From assembly GCA_933228895.1 (NCBI GenBank), contig OW121852.1, forward strand, positions 134,721,544 through 134,785,543: a DNA stretch of 64,000 nucleotides. Reading direction: 5' to 3'. This DNA comes from Platycnemis pennipes (lineage: Eukaryota; Arthropoda; Insecta; Odonata; Platycnemididae). Of the stretch, positions 22,301 through 34,300 are shown piece after piece (position 1 is the stretch's first letter; every line of letters begins with the position of its first letter). Position numbers and translations under genes: made by a program. The notes beneath the pieces were generated by a model that was not told the DNA's origin, ran no database searches, and worked only from the letters and a program-made list of their open reading frames with translations.

Positions 22301-25300
22301 GTGGGAATCATCAGTTCACTCACCTCCGAAGGCATTCCCAAGGATTTTCCGGAATTAGTGGAGCACTGCCTACGGAACTCGTTTTTTCTATGGAATGGGA
22401 GTCATTACGAACAGACGGAGGGCGCGGCGATGGGTTCTCCACTATCCCCAGTGGTGGCTAACCTCTATATGGAGAAATTCGAAGAAAAGGCCCTCGAATC
22501 TTTTGAGAAGAAACCAAAGCTATGGCTGCGATACGTGGACGATACCTTTGTCGTCTGGCCCCATGGTACAGAAGAATTGCAGAAGTTCCTTCGGCACCTG
22601 AATGCACAACATCAGAGCATTCAATTCACCATGGAAATGGAGAGAGATCAGCGGTTACCCTTCTTGGACGTCTTGGTTTCCAAGAAAGGCAACGGGAGGC
22701 TTGGTCACGCTGTTTACAGAAAGCCGACTCACACTGACCGATACCTCAACGCAGCATCTCACCACCATCCTAGTCAGAAGGCTTCACTTGTGGCAACATT
22801 AATCAACAGAGCCTACAGCATCTCCGATGAAGAATCCTTAGGGAGCGAGATCAAACATCTAACGGCGGCACTGCAGAGAAATGGCTACCGTAGAGACTTG
22901 GTCCTAAAAAGGACCGCGAAGGAGGAGAGAAAGCGACGCCAAACTCCCACGGATATTACGAAAGAGGAAGACGGAGACGAGGAAGCTTCACGAAAAATAC
23001 ACGTCACCATTCCGTTCATCGCAGGAACTTCCGAAAAGATCGCCAGGATACTTCGTAAGCACGACGTGGTCACTAGATATATCTGTGTGACAAAGATAGC
23101 CAATTCCATACCCGGCCCCAAGGACGCCATTCCGCAGGAGTTATACGAAGGAGTGTACCAGGTTCCTTGCTCCTGCGGAAAATCTTACATCGGAGAAACC
23201 TGCCGGTCGATGAACGTGCGCATTAAGGAACACACGAGGGCGACGAAAAACAAACAATTCCGCCTCTCAGCCATCGCCGAACATGCTTGGTCGGAGCCAG
23301 GACATGACATCAAATTTGACGAGACCAAGCTATTGGCCAAGGAAAAAAGATACTTCCCTCGGCAAATTAGGGAAGCAATAGAAATTCAGAAAACGAAGTT
23401 TAACTTCAACAGAGAGGACGGGTATCCTCTACACAGCGCCTGGAAGTGAGTCATCAACCACAGCCAATTGGAGAGCAGCTTCCGATCAGCCAATCAGAGA
23501 GCAGCACCCGGACAGCGAACGCTATATAAGCAAGGCAGAAATCACTTCCCGACACCTTCGACCTGAAGACGCTGACAGGACAGTCAGCGAAACTGTTGTC
23601 TACCAACTAACGGACGCGGACGATCACCCGAAAGTATGCAGAGAGAATCTAACCCACGCCGCGGAAACCTTCGATCAAATACAATCCAAGTGTTAAGTAT
23701 CTTGAAACCTGATCACCAGTTTGAAGCATGCATGTGTGTCGTTAATAGGTTATTCTTTTCAATGTGATGTTGCATGTATGCGTTGAACTTCTGTTCTGGG
23801 GCCGGTCAAATTAACTGCTACATGCACAAGGTAAGCAGTGAACATTACCAGTGAGAAGTACTTTGCCTGAAGCCAATGGAGGAAGGAATTCATCCACGTA
23901 CGTTCCGGGCGATTGGTTTTCGAGTCCCCGCCGAAATGTGATGATTCAATCTCACAGGGTACTCTCGATTTTATTAACTACATTAACTGAGGGTCACCTT
24001 CAAATTCGCCGTTTATATCCACTGATTAATCTGCAAGGCTGCGTGTTAAGACGTGATTTATCTCCAAACACACACTAAAGGTCACTTATGTTACGCTACT
24101 ATGAGGGACACACATAGCTAGTTCTAACTTTCATCCAACACGCAAGGAAATATTTATGGTGTACTATAGACATTCATTACACACATTAGTATTTTATGCT
24201 GGCATGCTTAACAATTAAAATTTTAAAAAAAATCAACATCTGAATTCAGTCACAGTTTCATCAATTCGCATTAAGCTACAATCATCTAAGGCACCTAACC
24301 TAAAATGGCTGGATAAACTCGCCAACGGCAACAACCTTGGCTACGAAAGTAATCCTTCATTTGGCAAATGAACGATGATATCCGTATTTCATGGTCGTAT
24401 GGTATTGTAGAATTAATATTAGACCTGCTGACCTCAGGGCTGCGACATCAAAACTTCCAAGTATCGCCTCAGGCCCGTCATCTTGCAGTTGAGGATTGAG
24501 AGACCTCGAATTTCCTCTCCCCTGGAAATCCAATCTGTAATCTGTTTCATCTCTCGTTTCAGGTGCTGGAGGAACTGCTGGCCAAGCTAGAGATAGAGAA
24601 CGCCATGTGGGTCAAGTGCCGGAAAGGAAATTTCTATCAGGTATGGCCAACTTCTTCCCTTCGCAAAGTCCATGCCAAGACTCTTTGAAAACAACCACAT
24701 CCTGCCATGTCTTGGGGTATCTTCTTCTGATTTAAGGACCTGAAGTGGCGCCAGACACACTGCTCGCGGGTCACTCATACTATTACACATTCAAATTCTA
24801 ACATGCGTACAAAAGGGAATGAGTTGGAAGAATATCTGTGGATATCGCGTGGAATTTACAGTGGACATACTGTGGAGCAGAATCTGTGGAACAGAACCTT
24901 CGTGATATTGGATCCCAACACAATGCAACATGAAACACGGATTGAAAAACAAAATCCAGGCGACTAGGGAACACTTGTCTTTTGGAATTCCTCGACCCCG
25001 ATTCGGGTCCTTTCGGGTCCTCCGCTGTTAGCTCATGGGTTGTTTCAACGGCAAGAGAGAGATAGGACTTATTAGGAGAGTACTTGGGAAATGTGATGAG
25101 AAGACAAAAGAGCGATGCTACTTTTCGCTATTTGTGCCCCACCTTGAGTATACAGCCAGTATATGGGATCGGAATAGATTCGATTCGATCAGAGAACTAG
25201 ACAGTGTGCAGCGTAGAGCATCTAGGTTTGTTAAAAGGGGTTCCGATAGGTTGAGTAGCGTATCAAAATTAACGCAGGAATTAAGTTGGGAATCGTAATC

Positions 25301-28300
25301 AGATCGTAGGTCGAAGTACGGATTAAATCTCCTGCAGAAATTTTGATGGTTAACTTTCCTGAAGATGTTAGGCATAATTTAAAAACCCCTGCGTATTATG
25401 CTAGATTTGACCAGTTAAATAAGATTAGAGAGATAGATTGTCGTACCGATAGATTCAAAATGTTTTTTTTTTCCCGTGTACCATTAGAGAGCATAAAAGG
25501 CAGCAGAGCGAAGGGAGCGGTACCGTAAACATGGGTTACTTGGACCCACTTTTTACCTATTTTTATACATTTTGTTTAAAACCACGATAAAAAAGGCTGG
25601 TACTTATAACCACATATCTCATAATCTGCAACATCTATGTTTCCTATTTATGACAGCTATTGCCATATTTTTGAACTCTATGACTTTAAAAAAATGGAAT
25701 GAAATTGGCTCAAGTGGCCCCGCGGTTTGGTTACTTGAACTCATGTTCTATTTCCCAATGAAAATGAATTATAAACGTGAATTTATTTATTTTCGTAAAA
25801 GATTTAGATAACACAAATAAATAGTAAAAAAAGAAGAAAACATTAACCGACCTCAACATTTTTAGCATATGTTTTATGGTTGACCTGCTGATTTAAAAAC
25901 AAAACTTCTGCTTGCCTTTGGGACATTGCACCTGATCTAATGGCGTTTAGGCAATATGCAAGATGATCATCGGCTTAATCCTTGTACTTTCGACTCCCTA
26001 GCAGTCTTTTGTATTTTTACGGCATATTGAGTCTAGTATACCTGTTAATAAAAGATGTAAATAGTTGCAAACATACTTTGTATTGGGTAAAAATTTAAAA
26101 TAACTTGTTACAACATGTAACAGTATTTTATTTTCGTTTATTATGTATCTAGGGATTACTTGGACCCAAGCCGGTCGTGGGTCCAAGTACCCCTTGTATT
26201 CGGTTATCAGTACACCAGCCTACACTTCGATGAATAGCATTTTTAATCTGACTTATAGGTAAACATTTGCATTGAAATTACATAAAACAGTGTTTGAGAA
26301 GCAAAACTGTGCACTTACTTCATTGAAATAATCTATCGTTCGCTCGTTGGAGACAGAAGTTGTAGAGCGAGAAAAATGGAACACGTGTCATGACATTACA
26401 ATAACCTCCATTATACCCTTGCGGTAACTCGTGGAACTATTATGGGTGTGTCAGGGACTGCACAGAGCTTGTACATAATGGATGACCTGAGAACTACGTC
26501 GAATATTACAATAAAAGCAGCATCAGGGAATACTTCAGTCACCTAATCAATTTGGGTTCAAGTAACCCCTCAGGGTCGAAGAAACCCTGATCTACGGTAG
26601 GGGAAATATTGCTAGAGTAGTATTTAGTGGGTAGCCCTTCGTTGCATGATAAGCGTCGCATGGTGTATCTCCTAGTTTCATGGCCGCTTGGCTTGGAAGA
26701 TCTTTTCTGCACGTAATTGTGGCATGTTTGGTGAATGTCACCAAACATGCCACACACCCTCACTGTGGCTCGCAGGGTGTTGCGTAGATGAACGGCTCCA
26801 ACGGCTGAAGTTATTCTGCGCCACCTAACGTGAGGCATCGATCCTAAGGACGAGCGCAACAGCCAAGCCTTGGCCGAGATTCGATTTCCCCTTTCCCTGT
26901 GGTGGCAGGTAGATCTTTAGGCCATCCTATCCCCGCGTATTGAAACCCCTAATCTTGTTTATCCTGATCTCAGCGAGCGCAATATGCGAAGTTGGTACCC
27001 TCAATGTTCTTTAAACTCCCTCACCAATTCCCAGTCAATGGAATCTTCCTTTGGCACAACGCAGTCTTCGTCTCCTCATTTCACTTTCTCTTTCCCAGGT
27101 TTCTACTTGCTGCGTCATTGGTTCGTTATTTCCAAACAGCTACATTCTTTCTCCTCTTCAATCTTTTGCTTCGCGAATTTAGCGTCCGTCTTACCCTATA
27201 GCCCCATCCAACGAATACAATCATATTTGTTTTGCAATTATTAACTTTCAGGTGACATTCCATCAGTTACGGTAATGAGATGTCAAGTTTTTTTCATTAC
27301 CGTTTCTTTTTGCCATACATAAAAATGCGTGAGTTCATGTGCTAAAGATGAGGCTTCATTTCCAACACCTCCTTATTGGCGTTTCTGTGACTTCCTTGAC
27401 GGGAGTAATAGAACTCAAAATCAAACTGCACACATTGCTGCTATATTGCTGCTTCCTGCCTGCCTGGTGCATACATATTCCAAGGTTACAGTTAGTGGAT
27501 CGCTATTCTGTCATTGCGTTCAACTTTGACCTCCTCCGTCCTTTCTTTGTCAGACCAAAATCGCATCTCTTCAGCCTTGGCATTTCCCACACCCAAATTT
27601 GTTTTCACACCGAAATGTTCCTGCTTTTCGTTTTATTCTTCTATGCAAATGATTCTTGATTATAGATTCTCGTCATTGCATTCAAAACAGGTGTCGTCAG
27701 TTTACTTTCCTCAAACTATGACGTGTATAATGAAAGTAGAAAATTATATCAAGCCTGGATGCAATATATGAAAATAATCTTTCCCTTCGACAAACGTTCG
27801 ATGTTATGTTTTACGTATGTTTCCATCATCAAAGATATTTTTATATTAGTCACAATTTCCTTCAATGACTGAATTTTTCAGCAAAACAAGTCATTTTAGA
27901 ATACTTTCTTACAAGGAAGTCACAGTTACTTTTTAGAATAAAAGTATTTTACTGCGTCCCTAAAGCATTTCAAAGTATAATTTTATTTCATTCTGCTCAT
28001 TTGCTGTTAGAAATAATTAGTCATTAACTAGGTAATCATTAGGTATCAATATGAATCAGCAAGGATTAATAATATAACAGTTACTAGATGAACAACATAT
28101 TTAGCTGTCTAATATCGCTTTGATTTTTCGCTACAACAAAAAATGAATTTCGTCGCATAATTGTGGACAAGAAATTTATAATGCTCACACCATAAGCTAT
28201 AAATTATGAGTACTGGAACTAATTTAGTTGGAATTAAAAGCTCTCATTTTATCAAAAAACAATTTCCATATCCATTCTCATAAAAAAACATTTAATTCAC

Positions 28301-31300
28301 ATGCTATCTTACTCTACAGTTGATGAAATAATATGTAAAAAACCTTTCCAAATTCCTTATTCTGTCAATATGTTCGAATCAGGTATCGTCAGGTATTATC
28401 GCCACCGTATTATTCCTTCACAGGAAGTAAAATTAGCATGAGGAGTACATAATTATTTGAACAGAAGTAACAAAGCAGATCCTCATTGTGTTTTTACACA
28501 GCGTCTTTGAGCGTGTTTTCATTGGATACGTACCCAAATACTCAATTTTGGAAGTGGTTGCCATTTAGCCTTTGTCCAATTGACTGCACTGGACTCCGAT
28601 TCACTCTTGTGTCCCGATTCTCCGCTCCTCGCTGTGTCCCGATATCACAGACTTCCCGCAATGGAACATGGTCAGTCAGGAGGACGGTCTAGCCTCGCCC
28701 CGGTGGTCAGAATAAAGTGAGGGCCAGGCGATCGGGACTATAAGGGTGAATCACGATTCACAGCAGCCAAACAGAAACCCCTGAGTTTGATGAGCTATAT
28801 CTTCCAAAAGAGGAAACCAACTTGAATGCAGTAAATTGTACCTTATGGAATATTAATTTCTACCTATTTACGCAAATAGAATGTTCTTTTTGACATCTTA
28901 GATAAACTTATTAAATTTTATTTGGAATAAGAGTTTTACGTGATTTAAAATCCAATGACCAAGAATTACAGCTGATGTTAACCACCGTTGTTGGATAGCA
29001 AGGTTGTCAGGATGGAGAGTATAGAGAAGTAGAGAAATACCAGTATTACGTAACTGCGTCAAAATAGGGTTTCTCTTTTGGGAGAGATATATTCTCAAAT
29101 ACAGGGGCTCGACGTACTTTGCTGACAGGAGAATCTCACCTAATTGTGCATCAATTACGCACGAAACCTTGACCTTTCCTTAGAAATACCGTTCTTCATT
29201 TTGTCAGATCTAAGGTAAATATTATTTCAATGCGTTGGCAGATGCGTCAAGTTTTATCTTTTAGATAAAATTTCAATTTACTTTTACTTTTATACTGTTT
29301 TGTGGTTAAATCAAAACTATACAGGGCTTTAAGATGCATATTTTAAGCTCTATGGGCAACAAATGAATCAGCACTAAAACATTTAATACAGGTATCGATT
29401 ACAATTCTAGTTTTCGAGATATTCGAATGCTCGATTAATCATTAACATTCGGATTCAATACTAGAATTCGATAAATTTGCCATTCTTCCCATCCACATCT
29501 ACACAATACCCTGCAAGCTACCGCGAGGGTGTGTGGCAGGGGGTCATTTCATCAACGACTCATTTCATCCTAGAAATAACCAAATGATGACCAAATTCAA
29601 GATGAAAAATTGATGTCTTACGTTTAGCTCCTAGCTTTTCCTATGAGAACATTTCTTAGTACCATGAAAACAGTGAAGTCAGTCATACAGAATGTAATAT
29701 GACTCTAAATGAGTTCCAGCGCTCGATATTGGTCAACGGTAAAACGAAAGGCTTAGTTGCCATTTTTTTCAAGGATACGGGAGCATTATATCTGATTCGT
29801 GGAAATGGGTTACTGTTGGAAATAATTTGTATGCTGGATTTGTAATACTTTATGTATCGATATACGAAGTTATCGATTGTCGACTATGTCAGCTGGTGTG
29901 CCAAGCAGAGTCGCCTCACTCGCTCACTAGCCGTTGTAGAGTTAAGCTCGAGTTAACAATTGTTAAGAGAACACTGTGATCTTATGTTTCGTTTAATAAA
30001 CGTGATCTCTGACTAAACTATTTTATATTCACGAATCATACCACCCAACAGGTTATGGGCCCAGTCGCGTTTTGCGAAAATCGTGAGTTTTGTTAAGTCG
30101 TGAAGATCGAGAGGACGTGTTCGTTTTCCGCCATGGCCGACGAGAGTCTGACGAAGAACATTGTTAAATTCGATGGGAAGAATTTTCAGCTATGGAAATT
30201 CCAAATCGGAACTGTGTTTAACGCGTATGGCTTGTTAGACGTGGTGACCGGAGCAGCAGAAAAGCCGGAGGACTTGGCGGGTGCGGAAGGGAAGTTGTGG
30301 GTGAAAAATAATGCTAAGGCTATGTGCATTATTTCGTCGTCGGTGGAATACTCACAACTGGAGTATTTAGTTACGTGCGCAACCGCGCATGATATGTGGG
30401 AAAAGCTTTGCTTAGTACACGAGCAGAAGTCCGAGGCAAATAAATTGTTACTCATGAAACGATTTTATGAGTACAAGATGACGCCGAATGAATCAGTAGT
30501 ACTCCATGTGACGAGATTGCAGAACATCGCGAGTCAACTGAAGGACGTCGGAGAGCAACTGTCCGAGTTGTCATTGATGGCAAAAATCCTGGGAAGTCTA
30601 CCCTCCAAATTCCATTCTTTGGTGACAGCGTGGGACAACGTTCCGGCAAAGGAGCAGACGGTTCAACGCCTGCAAGAAAGGCTCCTAGCTGAGGAAAGAA
30701 GAGTGACTGAAATGGAAGAAGGAGCGAGTGCTTTGGCCGCAGTTTCTGAGATGAAGGTGGGAGATCCCAAGGAGAAGAAAGAGAATAAAAGTTCAGGTAG
30801 TTTCAAGTGCTATGAGTGTGGAAAACCTGGGCATCTTGCAAGAAATTGCAGGAACAAAAGGAAAAAAGGGCAGGTAAAAAGAAACGAATCTGTCAGTGCA
30901 TTTATTGTAACTGATGTGGATGGCGCATCGGGGAGAAACATTACGAAGTTAGAGTGTGCGGTACGCGATGCGACACTGTCAGCCGAAATCGAGGATTCCT
31001 GGGTAACTGATAGTGGTGCTTCAAGGCATATTTGTTTCAGAAAGGAATGGTTTTCAGAGTTGAAGCCCTGTTATAATGTTAGAATCACGTTAGGGGACAA
31101 TACCACATATGAAGCAGAAGGCATTGGGACTGTTCTTATCCACAAGTACGTGAACAAGCAGTGGGAGAATGGTAAAATAGAAAATGTGCTCTTCGTGCCA
31201 AAACTAAAAAAGAATCTTTTTTCTGTGGGAGTTTGCACTACTCGTGGTTTTAAAGTCAAGTTTGATCGTAACGAGGTGCTAATTTATGAAGGACACAAAT

Positions 31301-34300
31301 TAGTAGCTGAGGGTGTTAAGCAGAAAAATGAGATTTATCGTATGATGTTCGCGGTCCCAGATTGTCAAGCGAACGTAGCAGCTACTGATAACCTACAAAA
31401 ATGGCATAGCAGGTTGGGACATGTGAATATGAAAACGATACGAGAGTTGGCGGAAGCTGGTGCGATTAAAGGAATAACTAAACGTGAGTACGAACAATTC
31501 TTTTGTGAGGCGTGTCAGTTTGGGAAATCACACCGCAACACGTACAAAAGTAGGGCGAACGAACGAGAATGTCAACCTGGAGACATTTTTCATGCGGACC
31601 TTTGTGGACCAATGGAGGAGTCGTCTCTCGGTGGTGCACGATACTTTCTACTGTTGAAAGACGAAGCGTCAGAGTTTAGATTTGTCTATTTCCTAAAGCA
31701 TAAATCAGATGTGTTTGATTATTTTAAGGAATTTTATGCCCTCATAATAAATCAGAAAGACAGGAAAATTCGTGCGTTGCGAGTAGATCGTGGTAGGGAA
31801 TTTGTGAATGAGGAGATGAGAACATTCTTGAAGCAACGCGGCATCATTTTAGAGATGACGGCACCTTACACTCCACAGCAAAACGGGCGTATCGAGAGGG
31901 ACAATCGAACGGTTGTAGAGAGTGCTAGAACGATGCTGATTGACAGAAATCTACCATTGTTTTTGTGGGCTGAGGCAGTAAACACAGCGGTGTATATTAA
32001 AAATCGTGCTTCTATCAACAAAGCAAGGATAAGCCCATATGAGATGTGGACTAAAAAGGTTCCCAGTCTGTCTCACCTGAGGACTTTTGGAGCTGTAGCG
32101 TACAAGCACATTCCCCATCAGTTCAGAAAGAAACTTGATGCAAAGGCTAAGAAAATGATAATGGTGGGCTACCAAGATCAATCACCTAATTATAGGTTGT
32201 ATGACCCTGAAACAAAGAAGATAGTAGAATCGAAAGATGTAACCTTCAATGAGACTGAAAGTGATGCTGAAGTAGAACAATGTATGTCAAAGTTAGCTAG
32301 GTTCAGTTTATTTCCAGATGATGGTGATGATCCTGGGTCGGAGGACAACATGGAAGAAGAGGTTGTATTCGAGAATGCTGGAGAAGAAGCAACTCAACGT
32401 TGTTTAAGAGATAGAGAACAACTGAGAAGACCTCAGCGGTATGATGACTTCGATGTAAGCTTTGCTGAGTGTGCTGAGCCGATCAACTACAGGGAAGCTG
32501 TTACAGGACCTGAGAAGGAGAAATGGAAGGAAGCTATACAAGAAGAACTATCAGCTCATCAGGTTAATGGTACCTGGGTCCTTATTCTCTTTCTGAAACT
32601 CTCGTGGTATCCAAGGGATACCATAGGTTTTCGGGACTCGCGTTAACTTTTTGTAAACATTCTAATGAGGAAATCAATGAAACGCAACCTCGGTTTCGTT
32701 GCTGGGGAGATAACCGAGGTTGCATTTAAAACAAGAATACGGGCCCTGGACTATTGTTGCGAGAAATGACAAGGAAGTGATAGACTCAAAATGGGTTTTT
32801 AAGACTCAAGGCTCTGAAGCTGGCACACGCTACAAGGCAAGATTGTGTGCAAGAGGGTTTAGTCAACGACCAGGACTTGATTATGGAGAAACATTCTCAC
32901 CAGTTGTGAGGTATGACTCTTTGAGAACTCTCTTGGCAGTTGCAGCTGAAGAAGACCTGGAAATGATACATTTTGATGTTAAAACCGCTTTCCTGTATGG
33001 AGAACTGAAGGAAGAGGTATACATGTCAATTCCAGAAGGTGTTGAGGTAAAATGTAATGGTAATTATGAACTTGTATGTAAGTTAAATAAGTCTTTATAT
33101 GGTTTGAAACAATCTCCAAGAACCTGGAACCAAACATTTGCTAAATTCCTCAGTAAATTTCATTTTGTTGCCAGTGATGCTGACAAATGTGTATTCTCTC
33201 AATTCAAGTGTTCTAATAGAATTATTTTAGCTTTATTTGTAGATGATGGTTTGCTGATTGGGAGCAATATGGAGGTGATTCATTGTGTTTTGGAAGCTCT
33301 AGGTAAAGAGTTTGAAATAAAAGTTTCAGAGGCTCGGAACTTTTGTGGCATGGAAATTATGAGAGATCGAGCGGCAGGTACTATATGTGTTCATCAGAAA
33401 ACTTATGCTGAGAAAATCCTGAGGCAATTTCAGCTATTTGATTCAAACCCAGTGAATGTTCCTGCTGTTCCTGGTCTACGGTTGAGTAAGACTATTGATA
33501 ATAGTTGCCTTATAACATTTCCATATCGACAAGCTGTGGGTTCACTTTTGTTTTTAGCTATTGTTAGTAGACCAGATATCTCCTTTTCTGTTAATTGTGT
33601 GAGTAGGCACTTAAATAATTATGATGAAAGTCATGTCAATGCTGTAAAAAGAATTTTCAAATATGTTAAGGGTACAGTTAACTATGGTATATTGTACAGT
33701 AGTGGTAATTCAAGTGGAGAATTGATATGTTTCAGTGACTCAGATTTTGCGGGAGATCCTGATACTCGTAGATCAACGACTGGATTTGTATGTTTGTTGT
33801 CAGGTGGTCCAATCACTTGGGTTTCTCAACGTCAGAGGATGGTGACACTGAGTACCACCGAAGCCGAATATGTATCTGCATGTATGGCAGCCAAGGAAAT
33901 TGTGTGGCTAAAGAAACTGTTAAATGATATTGGTTATAAATGTGTGAGTTCAACCCCGCTTTATGTGGATAACCAAAGTGCTATTAGGCTTGTCAAAAAT
34001 CCTGAGTTCCACAAACGGACAAAACATATCGATATTAGATACCACTTCATTCGTTAGCAATACGAAAGTAAAATTGTCAATGTTCAATATGTGCAAAGTG
34101 AGAATCAATTAGCAGATATTCTTACTAAACCTTTGTCTAAGGACAAATTTGATAAATTTAGAAAATTATTGAATATTGTTTCTGTTACCTAAAACTATGA
34201 GTGAATTAGATGTTGATGTTCTGTGTCTGCTGTTCTTAAAAAAAAGGGGGTTATTACAAATAGTGGGAGTGTTGGAAATAATTTGTATGCTGGATTTGTA

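Larger units (their letters stand above)
20825..23690 (+). mobile_element. Penelope-like retroelement with GIY-YIG domain
   Basis: A retroelement of the Penelope class. A 59-base block (GAGTGTGGAAATCTGAAG...) occurs at 20825-20883 and, with one mismatch, at 21027-21085. The box CGCCGCGGAAACCTTCGATC lies at both ends (21086 and 23659), as expected of Penelope terminal repeats (pLTRs). The 3' flank of the ORF has a TATA-like GCTATATAAG (23521-23530). ACAATCCAAG at 21019-21028 and again at 23682-23691 may be a target duplication. The two-copy 5' block suggests the partial tandem arrangement common in this class. It lies in intron 1, in the host gene's orientation. Confidence 0.85.

Noticed and set aside
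26984..27771. Cluster of overlapping plus-strand frames
   Set aside because: Overlapping frames with hydrophobic, AT-driven composition, no motif and no consistent splice sites.
32720..32749. Start codon of a separate RT gene at 32720
   Set aside because: This ATG lies in the inserted MITE; the RT part belongs to the copia polyprotein.
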